Source of the DNA: Ekhidna sp051379705
Lineage (GTDB): Bacteria > Bacteroidota > Bacteroidia > Cytophagales > Cyclobacteriaceae
Assembly (NCBI RefSeq): GCF_051379705.1
Contig: NZ_CP179868.1
Span: forward strand, 2,852,001 to 2,916,000
Reading direction: 5' to 3'
DNA length: 64,000 bases
The position numbers and the translations under genes are program-made. Positions 52,047 to 61,648 of this stretch are shown here, in pieces. The notes under the pieces were generated by a model that searched no databases, was not told the DNA's origin, and was given only the letters and a program-made list of their open reading frames with translations. Position 1 is the first letter of the stretch. Every line of letters starts with the position of its first letter.

Positions 52047-52825
52047 TTGCTGACTTTGACAGAGCTGCATCTACTTATGATAAGGATTTCACTTATTCTT
52101 TAATTGGAACCTTGCAAAGAAGAAGAGTTTGGAGATTGCTAGATAAAGTTTTGGATGAGGCAAATGGATTAAAAATATTGGAGATCAACTGTGGAACAGG
52201 AGAAGATGCAAGTCGCTTCGCTCAAAAAGGAAATACTGTTGTAGCTACAGACATATCCAAGGAGATGCTAAATGTGGCTAGGAAAAAGGAAAAAGACTCT
52301 GATATTACTTTCATGAGATTAGATCTTAACGATATCGATCATGCTCAGCTCGACACAGATTTTGACTTAGTGTTTTCGAATTTTGGAGGGATCAATTGCA
52401 TTGATCAGTCGGCCGTTGGCGAACTCTCCAAAGCACTTTTGCATGCATTGAAACCTGATGGAAAATTTGTAGCCGTGATTATGCCTAAAGTGTGTCTTTC
52501 GGAAAGTTTTTATTTCATAATGAAAGGAAAACCACTAAATGCTTTCCGAAGAAATAAAGGCTTTGCGGAAGTCAATGTCTCAGGCAAACAGGTAAGGACC
52601 TGGTACTACAATCCTAAGAAATTATCCCAATTGCTAGGCGCTGGTTTTGAGAAGAAAGCCTTGAAGCCGATTGGACTATTTGTATCCCCTTCTTACTTGG
52701 AATCGTTCTTTGAGCGAAACGAACGCTTATTGAAATTACTTTATTTTTTTGAACGGGTCTTTGCAAACTTTTCCTGGCAAGCAAGGTTTTCAGATCACTA
52801 TTACATTCAATTTAATTTGAAATGA
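52043..52825 (+). CDS. Class I SAM-dependent methyltransferase (between radical SAM genes)
   Basis: A 260-residue methyltransferase with motif I LEINCGTGEDASRFA (residues 47-61) and the acidic ribose-binding D in VVATDISKEML. The C-terminal half (about residues 160-260) has unusual basic, aromatic sequence (NRRNKGFAEVN, RTWYYNPKKL) unlike standard small-molecule methyltransferases, consistent with a lipid- or glycan-linked acceptor. It overlaps both neighbouring radical SAM genes by 4 bases. Confidence 0.85.
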   Translation: MIADFDRAASTYDKDFTYSLIGTLQRRRVWRLLDKVLDEANGLKILEINCGTGEDASRFAQKGNTVVATDISKEMLNVARKKEKDSDITFMRLDLNDIDHAQLDTDFDLVFSNFGGINCIDQSAVGELSKALLHALKPDGKFVAVIMPKVCLSESFYFIMKGKPLNAFRRNKGFAEVNVSGKQVRTWYYNPKKLSQLLGAGFEKKALKPIGLFVSPSYLESFFERNERLLKLLYFFERVFANFSWQARFSDHYYIQFNLK

Positions 52826-54216
52826 AGGTATACCTGACCCATGGCTACTTTATTTCTGATGATCCTAAGGAGCAGCAGATCATGAAGCCCTATCCTCCAT
52901 TGGGTCTTTTGTATATTTCGGCATTTCTATCTGAAAACAATGTTGAAAATAAGGTTTTTGATAGCACCTTCTCATCTTTTAAAGATCTGAAAGAAGATCT
53001 AAAAGAAGTTCGACCTCATGTTCTGGCTATTTATGCAAATTTGATGACCAAGGTGAATGTAATACGCATCATGAAATTTGCCAAGGAATTTTTACCTGAG
53101 ACAAAGATCGTTTTGGGAGGCCCTGATGTTACATATAATATCTCCAACTACCTTAAATACGGAGCTGATTACATTGTGATCGGAGAGGGCGAAGAGAGCA
53201 TGCTCGGTTTGGTCCAATGTCTGGAAAAGAAAGGGGATGTAAACGATGTGGATGGTGTGGCTTTCCTTGATGAGCTTGGTGTGGAAGTTAAAACCAAACC
53301 AAGGATTAAAATACGAGAGATTGATAGCCTGCCTTTTCCTAATAGAGAAAGTATAGACATCAAGAAATATTTATCGGTTTGGAAAGAGTTCCACGGAGAG
53401 AGTGCATTAAATGTTAGTACGCAAAGAGGCTGTCCCTACACCTGTAAATGGTGCAGCACGGCGGTATATGGTCAAAGCTATCGCAGGAGGTCTCCAGAAA
53501 AAGTGGTTGAAGAGCTTACATTATTGCAGGAAAGATATAAACCAGATACTTTTTGGTTTGTGGATGATGTATTCACAGTGAGTCATAAATGGCTAGATGC
53601 ATTTGTTGAGGAGCTACAATCCAAATCTTTAGAAATAAAATTTGAATGTATATCTCGTGCCGATCGAATGAATAAAGATGTGATAGCTAAACTTAAGCAA
53701 GCCGGATGCTTTCGGGTATGGATTGGTGCTGAAAGTGGATCACAGAAAATCATTGATAAGATGGATCGACGAGTGAAGGTAGAGGATGTGAGAGAAATGA
53801 TAATAGCAACTCGGGATGCTGGAATAGAAGCTGGCACTTTTATCATGCTGGGTTATCCGGGGGAAACGCAAGAAGATATTGAAGAAACGCTTCATCATTT
53901 AAAGGTTAGCAATCCGGATTATTATACTATCACGCTTGCTTATCCAATCAAAGGAACCGACTTGTATACCGAGATTGAGAATGATATTGTGAGTCAGCCA
54001 CCATGGGCGGCAAGCACAGATCGAGATATAAGATTTAAAAGATCCTATTCTGACAGTTATTACAAACAAGCCAATAGGTATGTCATGTCTTCAGTAGCTT
54101 TTCATAAACTGAAAGTAAATGCCAATGCGTTAAATTGGCTCGGGTTAAAGCTTTTCTTAAAATCTACACTATCTAAATTTATGATGTGGTTTTTATTGAG
54201 GTATCAAGAAAAATGA
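52822..54216 (+). CDS. B12-type radical SAM enzyme, second copy
   Basis: A 464-residue B12-binding radical SAM enzyme. The B12-binding fold (residues 1-150) ends in VLGGPDVT and VIGEGEESML, and the radical SAM cysteines are C204, C208, C211 (RGCPYTCKWC). The barrel repeats the first copy (WIGAESGSQKI). The C-terminus continues with about 70 residues after the barrel. It overlaps the membrane glycosyltransferase by 4 bases (ATGA at 54213-54216). Probably methylates or rearranges an unactivated carbon in the same pathway as its neighbours. Confidence 0.9.
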   Translation: MKVYLTHGYFISDDPKEQQIMKPYPPLGLLYISAFLSENNVENKVFDSTFSSFKDLKEDLKEVRPHVLAIYANLMTKVNVIRIMKFAKEFLPETKIVLGGPDVTYNISNYLKYGADYIVIGEGEESMLGLVQCLEKKGDVNDVDGVAFLDELGVEVKTKPRIKIREIDSLPFPNRESIDIKKYLSVWKEFHGESALNVSTQRGCPYTCKWCSTAVYGQSYRRRSPEKVVEELTLLQERYKPDTFWFVDDVFTVSHKWLDAFVEELQSKSLEIKFECISRADRMNKDVIAKLKQAGCFRVWIGAESGSQKIIDKMDRRVKVEDVREMIIATRDAGIEAGTFIMLGYPGETQEDIEETLHHLKVSNPDYYTITLAYPIKGTDLYTEIENDIVSQPPWAASTDRDIRFKRSYSDSYYKQANRYVMSSVAFHKLKVNANALNWLGLKLFLKSTLSKFMMWFLLRYQEK

Positions 54217-55637
54217 AAACCGGGTACTTACCGTACCTTTACGTATTTGTTGCATTTCTAGTCGTTAGGTTTTTGATTGGATTTGATGGCTTGTATGGAC
54301 AGGATAGCTACGAATATTTACGCTACTCCGCGGCAATGCATCAATATTTTACCGAAGGATCCCATCCCGGGGATTACTTCTGGTCCGTTGGATTCCCAAT
54401 TCTTGTGGCAATTTTTTCTCTTATAGGAATACCTGTATTAACAGTCATTCAAGGGGTAAATTTTTTGTCGCTTTTAGGAATCATCTATTTTTCGAATGGC
54501 ATCATTAAAGAGTTGAATAAAGATGCTGAGTACACTTCTATCTATCTAATAATCGTGCTGGCCTCATCACCCTTTCTAGTTCAGTCCAGCCTGGTCATCA
54601 TGACAGATATATTCACCACTTTTGGAATAACTGGCGCTTTTTTATTTGGGTTGAAGTACAAAAAAAATCTCAAATGGAAATGGCTTTTTTTGTTTACTAT
54701 TCTGTCTTGTTGTGCCGTATTTACCAGGTATGTGGCAATTCTTCCTCTGTCAATATTAGGCATCATGGTGATTGTAACATGGCTAAAAAACATCAAGTGG
54801 CTTCATATCTCAGTATTAATAATACCAGCCATATTCATCATACTCCATTTTCATTTCAAGCAGAATGAAACAGGTTCGTTCCTATCCCATCAGTGGCTTT
54901 TAAACTGGAGTCCCTTGAACATGCTGAAACGATCGTTTGAGACAGTCGATGGTTTTCATTTATATACCATACCCAACCTATTTTATGCATTTAGTTCATT
55001 CGTTCACGCGGGCTTTTTAGTAGCCGGCAGCTTTTTGCTTCTTGTTTATTTGAAGCATTCCAGTAAGAATAAAACTCAAAATCATTCACTTTTAATAGTC
55101 GCCAGCATCGCCATATATGCATTATTTTTAGCTGGAATACCCTTTCAAAACAAGCGTTTCCTGCTAATCACCTTCCCTTTAATAGTGGTATGGCTATACC
55201 CAGCCTTTCATACGATTGTATCGTCCCTTAAAAGGAAACCTATATTTAAAAGCCATTTTTTCGTTATCGTAACAGTAAGTTTGATAGCAGTTAATTCACT
55301 TTTGGCGGTATACGTTATGGATGGGTCTGTCAAAAGAAGTTTGTTGGAAAAAAACATAGCCAGACAAATGGCTCCTTATGAAGGTAGAACCTTGTATGGA
55401 TTTGATATAGATATTGCTCTTCAGGGAAGAGGTTGCGATTTCAATTATAAAAACCTGTGGAAAGAGGAGTACCATAATTTTGATGGTGGGAGTTTGGTGA
55501 TTTTTAATCCCGATAAATTAGCTATTCAGTGGTCAGGAAAGAACCCAATGATCAACTGGCAAAAGCTCAATGAAAATCATGAGTTGACACTGTTAAAATC
55601 CTTTGACGAAGGCTGGAATCTTTATGAAATCAAGTAG
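54213..55637 (+). CDS. GT-C fold membrane glycosyltransferase (GT39-like)
   Basis: A 474-residue polytopic membrane protein of the GT39/ArnT-like class. About ten hydrophobic spans are seen (for example residues 7-24, 69-88, 155-175 and 335-350), and an acidic loop GLYGQDSYEYLRYSA after the first span corresponds to the GT-C polyprenyl-phosphate-sugar site. I use the ATG at 54213 because it gives a 4-base ATGA overlap with the radical SAM gene; 54186 would duplicate more of it. It probably transfers a sugar from a lipid-phosphate donor on the periplasmic face. Confidence 0.77.
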   Translation: MKTGYLPYLYVFVAFLVVRFLIGFDGLYGQDSYEYLRYSAAMHQYFTEGSHPGDYFWSVGFPILVAIFSLIGIPVLTVIQGVNFLSLLGIIYFSNGIIKELNKDAEYTSIYLIIVLASSPFLVQSSLVIMTDIFTTFGITGAFLFGLKYKKNLKWKWLFLFTILSCCAVFTRYVAILPLSILGIMVIVTWLKNIKWLHISVLIIPAIFIILHFHFKQNETGSFLSHQWLLNWSPLNMLKRSFETVDGFHLYTIPNLFYAFSSFVHAGFLVAGSFLLLVYLKHSSKNKTQNHSLLIVASIAIYALFLAGIPFQNKRFLLITFPLIVVWLYPAFHTIVSSLKRKPIFKSHFFVIVTVSLIAVNSLLAVYVMDGSVKRSLLEKNIARQMAPYEGRTLYGFDIDIALQGRGCDFNYKNLWKEEYHNFDGGSLVIFNPDKLAIQWSGKNPMINWQKLNENHELTLLKSFDEGWNLYEIK

Positions 55638-56712
55638 TGAAAAACATATTCTGATTTTAACACCAGGTTTCCCGGAAAGTGAAGAGGACAGTGCGTGCAT
55701 TCCAGCATTGCAGATTTATATGAAAGCTTTGAAAGCTACAGGGAAGCTTGGAAAAATAAGTGTAATTGCCTTCCAATATCCTTATGCGAGTAAAGCATTT
55801 GTCTGGAACAAAATCAGGGTCTATCCTCTAAATGGAAGAAATAGAAGAAGACTATTCAAACCGCTCGTTTGGATCAGGGCATTATATACATTTCTCAAAA
55901 TTAACAAGAAGAGTAAGGTTGATTTAATACACAGCTTTTGGTATTCAGAATGTGCTTTTGTTGGAAGTATAATTTACTCAATATTCAAAGTGCCGCATGT
56001 TTCAACCTTTATGGGACAGGATGCATTGTCTCCAAACAAGTTTACAAAAATCATGCTTAAAAAGCCTTTTGTAGTGTCGCTTAGCCAGTTTCATGAAGAG
56101 ACTATCCGACAAAACTTAAATATTGCTTCAAATGAAATTATTCCTTGGGGAATTGATAAAAGTGAATTCGAAAATGAATTCAAAAGTGACAGGCCAATAG
56201 ATGTTTTAGGTGTTGGGTCATTGATTCCATTGAAAAACTATTCTTTATTCATAGAGGTAATCCATGACTTAGTGGGAAAGGGTAATCAACTAAAATGTAT
56301 TATTCTGGGGGCTGGCCCAGAATATGAGATATTGAATGACAAAATTGCTGCGTGTAATTTGTCCGAGACAATTGAACTGAAAGGGGAGGTAGATCGCCAA
56401 ACGGTGTTGGATTATATGAACCAAAGTAAGGTTCTATTACATACTTCCGGTTATGAAAGCTTCGGTATGGTCTTTATTGAAGCATTGCATTCAGGTGTTA
56501 AAGTTGTTTCAAAACCGGTTGGGTGCTTTCAGGAAAGTGACACTTGGAAAACCGGAGAAAGTAAAGGGAGATTGGTTGAAGCAGTATCGAAGTTTCTTTT
56601 GAATAATGATGTAAGGCATTTGCAGTCAGGACTTGATATTAGTAATACGATTGATAGCTATTTAACCATTTACGAAAAAGTTCAAGACTCAACTGAAAAG
56701 CTGGTAGAATAG
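55624..56712 (+). CDS. GT-B glycosyltransferase (GT4-like)
   Basis: A 362-residue cytosolic glycosyltransferase of the GT4 family. The donor-binding part has GVGSLIPLKNYSLFIEVI, ILGAGPEYEIL and the family motif YESFGMVFIEALHSGVKVVS (E at the nucleotide-sugar site). The N-terminal half begins with the acceptor-domain start LILTPGFPESEEDSACIPAL. Start at 55624 overlaps the GT-C gene by 14 bases; an earlier ATG (55603) would overlap more. Sugar donor unknown. Confidence 0.9.
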   Translation: MKSSSEKHILILTPGFPESEEDSACIPALQIYMKALKATGKLGKISVIAFQYPYASKAFVWNKIRVYPLNGRNRRRLFKPLVWIRALYTFLKINKKSKVDLIHSFWYSECAFVGSIIYSIFKVPHVSTFMGQDALSPNKFTKIMLKKPFVVSLSQFHEETIRQNLNIASNEIIPWGIDKSEFENEFKSDRPIDVLGVGSLIPLKNYSLFIEVIHDLVGKGNQLKCIILGAGPEYEILNDKIAACNLSETIELKGEVDRQTVLDYMNQSKVLLHTSGYESFGMVFIEALHSGVKVVSKPVGCFQESDTWKTGESKGRLVEAVSKFLLNNDVRHLQSGLDISNTIDSYLTIYEKVQDSTEKLVE

Positions 56713-56752
56713 ATATTGCTCATTCTTGACGAATATCAATTTAAACTTAACT

Positions 56753-57910
56753 ATGAATGGACATAGAAATATTATTCACAAAAATCACTTGATTAATTTC
56801 ACGTTGTTCCTCGCCAGTTCGGTTGTTTCGTTGATCATACTCGAGTGGGTGTCAGGACTGTTTTTCTCAAGTGATGAATATAAAGTATGGTATCCTAATG
56901 TTGAGTTTAGCTTTAACATGAAACCAGGGCTACTGCCAGGGGTAAATGAGCTTGTTGAATTTCAAATCAATAGTGAGGGTATGATAGGTGATACGATCTA
57001 CAGTGATGCTACATATCGAATTCTTGCTGTGGGTGGAAGCACGACGGAATGTCTGATGTTAGGATCCAAGGGAGGTTGGCCTTATTTACTTCAGAATAAA
57101 CTCAATCAAAATTATCCTAAGAGTAAAGTCTGGGTAGGAAATTTGGGCCGAAGCGGTTTGCATTCTGAAGATCATGTATTGGCTGTAAAACACTTACTTC
57201 CCCAATTACCTAAAATTGATGCTTTGATAGTGTTGGCTGGTGTAAATGACCTTCAAAAAAGAATGACACTACAAAAAGATTATGAGTCTTTTGGGGATCC
57301 TAACCTTTATTCGCACGCCTTTCATATTTATCCGAATAAGCATAATGGTTCATTTTTGAAAAAGACCAATATTTGGGCTCTTTTAAAGAAATTTAAGAAG
57401 TATTATCAGTTGCGTAAGAATCGAGAAATGAGCCATGATCAGGTAGAATCTTTCTATCAGAAAAAAAGGGAGCGAAGAAAAGACGCTCTCAAATTGGAAG
57501 AACTTCCGGATGTGACAAATGCTGTCGATAATTATAAGGAGAGGATATCTGAAATCATTCAAATTGCTCGATCGCAAAATATAAGAGTTATCTTTCTCAC
57601 ACAGCCTACTATTTGGAAAGAGAACTTTCCTGAAGGCTTGAAGAAATATTTACTTACTGGTGGGGACAATATTCCCGGAACCTCAAAACAAGCGGCATAT
57701 TACAGTGTTAAGGCGTTGGCTAATGGAATGGAATTGTATAATCAGAAACTTTTGGAAGCATGTGGAGAAGCGAATGTTGAGTCGATTGATCTAGCTTCTA
57801 TTATACCTAGAGATATCACTTATTTTTATGATGACATGCATTTTAATAAAAAGGGCGCAGCTGAGGTAAGTAATGTTTTGAATAGCTACTTTCTAGAAAA
57901 AGGAATGTGA
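56753..57910 (+). CDS. SGNH/GDSL hydrolase, membrane-anchored
   Basis: A 385-residue membrane-anchored SGNH hydrolase. A TM helix (residues 15-37) is followed by the catalytic serine motif GGSTTEC (S96), block II GRSG, block III AGVND, and block V D360-x-x-H363 (DDMHF). Similar proteins act as O-acetyl esterases/acyltransferases in polysaccharide loci. The ATG at 56753 is preferred; a TTG at 56726 would add nine residues. It is co-directional with the glycosyltransferase and the flippase. Confidence 0.85.
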   Translation: MNGHRNIIHKNHLINFTLFLASSVVSLIILEWVSGLFFSSDEYKVWYPNVEFSFNMKPGLLPGVNELVEFQINSEGMIGDTIYSDATYRILAVGGSTTECLMLGSKGGWPYLLQNKLNQNYPKSKVWVGNLGRSGLHSEDHVLAVKHLLPQLPKIDALIVLAGVNDLQKRMTLQKDYESFGDPNLYSHAFHIYPNKHNGSFLKKTNIWALLKKFKKYYQLRKNREMSHDQVESFYQKKRERRKDALKLEELPDVTNAVDNYKERISEIIQIARSQNIRVIFLTQPTIWKENFPEGLKKYLLTGGDNIPGTSKQAAYYSVKALANGMELYNQKLLEACGEANVESIDLASIIPRDITYFYDDMHFNKKGAAEVSNVLNSYFLEKGM

Positions 57911-57932
57911 TCGCATTAGAAATTATCTCCAA

Positions 57933-59126
57933 ATGAAGGTTTTCGATATCATATCAGATCGAAAGTTTAAAGTAGTCACTGCGAATAGTTTGAGAAATAT
58001 TGTTGTTCCAATTACTGGAATATCAATTTCCCTTTTAACAATAGCTAATTCTTCCATAGAGATCTGGGGAGAATTTGTGAACTACCAAATCGTAATAGGT
58101 ATTGTAGGTACGATTTTAAGCTTTGGAAGTAATGAGTTTTTACTTAGAAAATTTTCGAAAGAACCTTCCAAAATTCGAGAATCATGGCAGTCTAATGTTT
58201 CAAGTCGAATCCCTTTACTGATTTTGGGGATCGGTTTTTTGAGACTCATTTATAGCCAATCAGAAAGTGTAATACTTCCCTTTCTTATTCTGTGGTTGAT
58301 CTTCAATTATATCAATAAAACTTTCGATCCGCTCGTATTATATAAAAAACTCTTCTTGCAGGCTACCATTATAGAGGTTGTCTTGCTGTCATTTTCGGTA
58401 GCCTATTTGCTATTTATTGATACCATCGACACCTATCAATTGTGTTTTCTTTATAGTACGATAAGCATTGTCCGATTTATCCTTTTGCTACCTTTTCTGT
58501 ATACAGATACTTTTAGATCCTTTAGATTTTTATGGGATATAGAAAACACAAAAGGAGCGGTCTCCTTTTTTATGTCCAGCATTACGGGAATGCTAAATTC
58601 CAGAATTGATCTCTACTTAATTAGTCTAACGCTCTCCAATTCAGAAGTAGGGGCTTATCAGGTAATCACCAGTTTTCTGTTACACCTTCAGTCAGTGGCT
58701 GGATTCACCTTATCTCCATTTGTTAAAAATATTTATCGCACCTCCATTAAGGTGAATTTTAAACTTTCCAAAAAACTGTTTTTAACTGGTCTGCTAATTA
58801 CCATTGGTTTTATGCCGGTCTTTCATCTTATTTTGAGTGAACTCTATCTCATTGAAATTGATTGGATCGCCTATCTGATTTTCATACCATACGTGACTCC
58901 AATATTCTATTCATTACCTATTATCTATTTGTTGTATAAGAATGAAAAGGAGAGAACAGTTACAATGGTGAATGTTGCCAAACTAATTTTCAACGCTGCA
59001 CTTATCATGATCTTAATTCCAATTTATGGAATACTGGGAGCTCTTCTGGCATGCGCGATTTCAAATATCTTGGTAAGTGGCTACTATGGAATTTCAAGGA
59101 ACAGACTGCAAAGCATAAAAATCTAA
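57933..59126 (+). CDS. Wzx-like polysaccharide/lipid-linked oligosaccharide flippase
   Basis: A 397-residue polytopic protein of the MOP superfamily with about 12 hydrophobic spans (for example residues 16-36, 44-64, 215-237, 285-305). The Wzx-like order of spans and the absence of any enzymatic motif indicate an undecaprenyl-linked glycan flippase. It is somewhat shorter than standard Wzx (about 420-480 residues). It is the last gene of the plus-strand run; a perfect 9-bp inverted repeat covers its stop. Confidence 0.78.
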   Translation: MKVFDIISDRKFKVVTANSLRNIVVPITGISISLLTIANSSIEIWGEFVNYQIVIGIVGTILSFGSNEFLLRKFSKEPSKIRESWQSNVSSRIPLLILGIGFLRLIYSQSESVILPFLILWLIFNYINKTFDPLVLYKKLFLQATIIEVVLLSFSVAYLLFIDTIDTYQLCFLYSTISIVRFILLLPFLYTDTFRSFRFLWDIENTKGAVSFFMSSITGMLNSRIDLYLISLTLSNSEVGAYQVITSFLLHLQSVAGFTLSPFVKNIYRTSIKVNFKLSKKLFLTGLLITIGFMPVFHLILSELYLIEIDWIAYLIFIPYVTPIFYSLPIIYLLYKNEKERTVTMVNVAKLIFNAALIMILIPIYGILGALLACAISNILVSGYYGISRNRLQSIKI

Positions 59127-59145
59127 TCGATTGGTAAATCGATTA
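59124..59145. terminator. Inverted repeat spanning the convergent stops of flippase and sulfotransferase
   Basis: TAATCGATT pairs perfectly with AATCGATTA over the loop GGTA. The stem contains the flippase stop (TAA) and the sulfotransferase stop (TAA on the minus strand). It has no T-tract on either side, so it may be a bidirectional transcript boundary or RNA-stability element. Confidence 0.55.
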
Positions 59146-59979
59146 CCACTGAAAGTGAGTTCCAAGTTTTTCTTTGAGCTTTAGGAGATCTTCTTCGAAG
59201 TATTTTTTATACCTATCATAGTCTTCCTTGGACAGGGTGCCATATGCTCTTGCATTCTTTGCAGAAACGTCGGGCGGATAGACTTCAGACAACCCCAGAT
59301 AATCATATACTTTTTTTAATTCTCTTTTTGTGTTGTCAAAAAGGTCTTCACTTTTCAGTATCAGCATATTTTCCAAAGGAAAATGTTGTGACCAGTTGCT
59401 CAGTTGTTCAAAGTATAACCCTCTGGAGAAATAGCTAAAAGTCTGATGGTCTATGCTGTAATATTTAGGATTGCTGAGAATTTTCCCCTTCTCTTTCTCC
59501 ACCCTTGATTGCTCCAGTTTGATAGCTTCATCAAATGAGCTGGCAGGTTCAATATCCTTTATCATGTTATAGTGAGAGTGAGCTCTCAAAACAGGATTTC
59601 GGAGGAGGAGAATAATCTTTACATTGGGTAAAGTCTTTTTCACTCGTTCAGGCACTAACGGATGAAAAAAGTAGTATGGAGTAGCTTCACCTGTCAATTT
59701 TTTCACATTTTTTTTCGGGAAAAGAGACTGATAATATCTCATTCCAAAGTGGTAATATTTGGTGTAAAAATTGAGTTCTTTCCTTCTAGCCATCTCCACT
59801 TCTGGATGTTGGGAGATATACTCAAACATGGATGTTGAACCTCCTTTGTGAACCCCAATTATTAAGAAATCTGGCTTCTTTCTTTTATGTGCAGAAAACC
59901 AATAAAAGAAATCTGAAATCAACCAGGGAATAGTTTTTCTCCAGACCCTTAATCTATTTTTTAGTGGAAAATCAGGCAT
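59143..59979 (-). CDS. Sulfotransferase family protein
   Basis: A 278-residue cytosolic PAPS-dependent sulfotransferase. The 5-prime phosphosulfate-binding loop is IIGVHKGGSTSMF (GVHKGGSTS at residues 42-50) and the 3-prime-phosphate-binding motif is LLLRNPVLRAHSHY. The N-terminal 20 residues are hydrophobic and basic. Start at 59979 (MPDFPLKNRLR) gives the family N-terminus and an 8-base overlap with the methyltransferase gene upstream; 60036 would overlap more. It suggests a sulfated glycan or lipid as the product of the locus. Confidence 0.88.
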   Translation of the reverse strand: MPDFPLKNRLRVWRKTIPWLISDFFYWFSAHKRKKPDFLIIGVHKGGSTSMFEYISQHPEVEMARRKELNFYTKYYHFGMRYYQSLFPKKNVKKLTGEATPYYFFHPLVPERVKKTLPNVKIILLLRNPVLRAHSHYNMIKDIEPASSFDEAIKLEQSRVEKEKGKILSNPKYYSIDHQTFSYFSRGLYFEQLSNWSQHFPLENMLILKSEDLFDNTKRELKKVYDYLGLSEVYPPDVSAKNARAYGTLSKEDYDRYKKYFEEDLLKLKEKLGTHFQW

Positions 59980-60853
59980 GTAAGAGACCTTTTTCTTGAT
60001 AAGCGAAGTGCATCTGCCAGCTTTTTTCCCCCTCAATCAATTCCTTCAAATAGGAGAGCAAGTTTTTTCTGTATTTGTATGTACGAAACCCCATTTTCTT
60101 AACTCTTTCGAGTTCCGTCTCTGTGAATGCACCAAAAAACTCTTTGATTTTTATTGAAAACCCTTCCTTCTTTTCAAAGTCATCCATTTCCTTGTTAAAT
60201 GCTTTTGTTGTTAGCTCTTTATTGGCGGTCATAATTACTCCAGTGACCAGCATTTCACCTCTTACTGTTAGGTTTTCATTGATCAATTTTTGTAAAGTTT
60301 TAAAGGGATCTTCAAAGTATACAATCATACGGTTTATTATAATCAAATCGTATCTTCCTGCAATGAGATCTAGCCTTTCTAGGTTCATCTGAATCGCCAT
60401 CCAATCATGATTGGAATAATGCTGCTTTGCTCCAAGCCCGTCATATGGATCAATGAAATAATCAACAGCTGTTACTGAATGACCCATATGGTTTAGATGG
60501 TTCGTTAACCAACAATTCCATGCGCCGATTTCAAGAATGTTTAAGTTGGATTTCCCTTTTAAATATTTCTTTATCAGTAATAGATCCCTGGCTTTAGCTT
60601 TCCAAGAGGCCTTACCCAAATCATTGGAAACATAAGGTAGCCTGTCATAGGTCGAAGCATTTTTGATTTTTATATTTTCACGTTCTCTATATGCCTGAAA
60701 CTTACTTTCAAACGGCACATACCACTTAGCAAAAGAAGGCTCATGCAAGATGTGTACGCCATATTTGTTTTCTATATGATGGCCTTCATCACATTTCAGA
60801 TGCCCATTGTCATCGAAGAGAGGGTGCTCACAAATAGGGCATTTAAGACTCAT
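59972..60853 (-). CDS. SAM methyltransferase with N-terminal zinc-ribbon-like segment
   Basis: A 293-residue methyltransferase. An N-terminal CPIC...CDEGHH segment (residues 5-27) resembles the zinc-binding ribbon found in RlmA-type proteins, then the SAM fold starts at ILEIGAWNCWLTNHL (GAWNCW in place of GxGxG) and contains VTAVDYFIDP. The zinc-ribbon/methyltransferase layout is common in glycan loci. It overlaps the sulfotransferase by 8 bases and is divergent from the methyltransferase at 60924. Confidence 0.78.
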   Translation of the reverse strand: MSLKCPICEHPLFDDNGHLKCDEGHHIENKYGVHILHEPSFAKWYVPFESKFQAYRERENIKIKNASTYDRLPYVSNDLGKASWKAKARDLLLIKKYLKGKSNLNILEIGAWNCWLTNHLNHMGHSVTAVDYFIDPYDGLGAKQHYSNHDWMAIQMNLERLDLIAGRYDLIIINRMIVYFEDPFKTLQKLINENLTVRGEMLVTGVIMTANKELTTKAFNKEMDDFEKKEGFSIKIKEFFGAFTETELERVKKMGFRTYKYRKNLLSYLKELIEGEKSWQMHFAYQEKGLLHA

Positions 60854-60923
60854 TCTTATGGTATAGTGTCAGTTTTACGCCTAAATTATCAATTCAATCT
60901 TAATAAATTGCCAACGCATCCAA

Positions 60924-61640
60924 ATGGCACTTGAAAAACACATCCAGCTAGAAGAAGCATATCTCAAGATTAGGGATAAAGAAAAGAGAATCTACTCAGA
61001 CATGGAAGTCAAAATATTACCCTATGGAATTCCTAAGAGCCATGTTCATTTTAAGGAATGGAAGATTAGGCAACTCTCTTTGGAGAAGCTCATAAGCATT
61101 ACCCAAGAAAAAAACTATAAGAGAATTCTGGACCTTGGGTGTGGCAATGGATGGATGTCTCATCAATTAAGTAAGAGAAATTTCGAGGTGGTAGGTCTAG
61201 ATATCAATGACTTTGAACTAGAACAAGCGAGAAGAGTATTTAAGAAAGACAACTTGAGTTTTATCTATGGTGATATATTTGATGATTTGCAGATCGGTAC
61301 TTTTGATTTGGTAGTTGTCTCAGCAGCGTTTCAATACTTTCAAGATCCTCAAAAGTTGATCAAAAGATTATTTAAGTATTTGAATCCGGAAGGAGATGTA
61401 ATCGTAATGGATACATTTTTCTATGAGCCAGGTGAAGTAGCCAAAGCACAGGAAAGATCCATTGGTTACTATACTAAAATGGAAGTGCCACAGATGAGTA
61501 AGTACTATTTTCACCACTGCAAAGATGTTTTTAAGCCTTTTCGATCTAAATTGATCTATGTTCCTGGTCCAATGCAAAGAACCTTGGGAAGGCTTGGCAG
61601 AATATACAATCCATTCCCAATTCATCTCATTCATAAATAG
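60924..61640 (+). CDS. Class I SAM-dependent methyltransferase
   Basis: A 238-residue methyltransferase: motif I LDLGCGNGWMSHQL (residues 70-83) and GLDINDFELEQA are canonical, followed by VVSAAFQYFQDPQ. The N-terminal region (about 60 residues) is helical. It ends with HCKDVFKPFRSKLIYVPGPM. It is 8 bases upstream of the third radical SAM gene, so likely the partner of that enzyme. Confidence 0.87.
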   Translation: MALEKHIQLEEAYLKIRDKEKRIYSDMEVKILPYGIPKSHVHFKEWKIRQLSLEKLISITQEKNYKRILDLGCGNGWMSHQLSKRNFEVVGLDINDFELEQARRVFKKDNLSFIYGDIFDDLQIGTFDLVVVSAAFQYFQDPQKLIKRLFKYLNPEGDVIVMDTFFYEPGEVAKAQERSIGYYTKMEVPQMSKYYFHHCKDVFKPFRSKLIYVPGPMQRTLGRLGRIYNPFPIHLIHK

Positions 61641-61648
61641 CCTATTTG

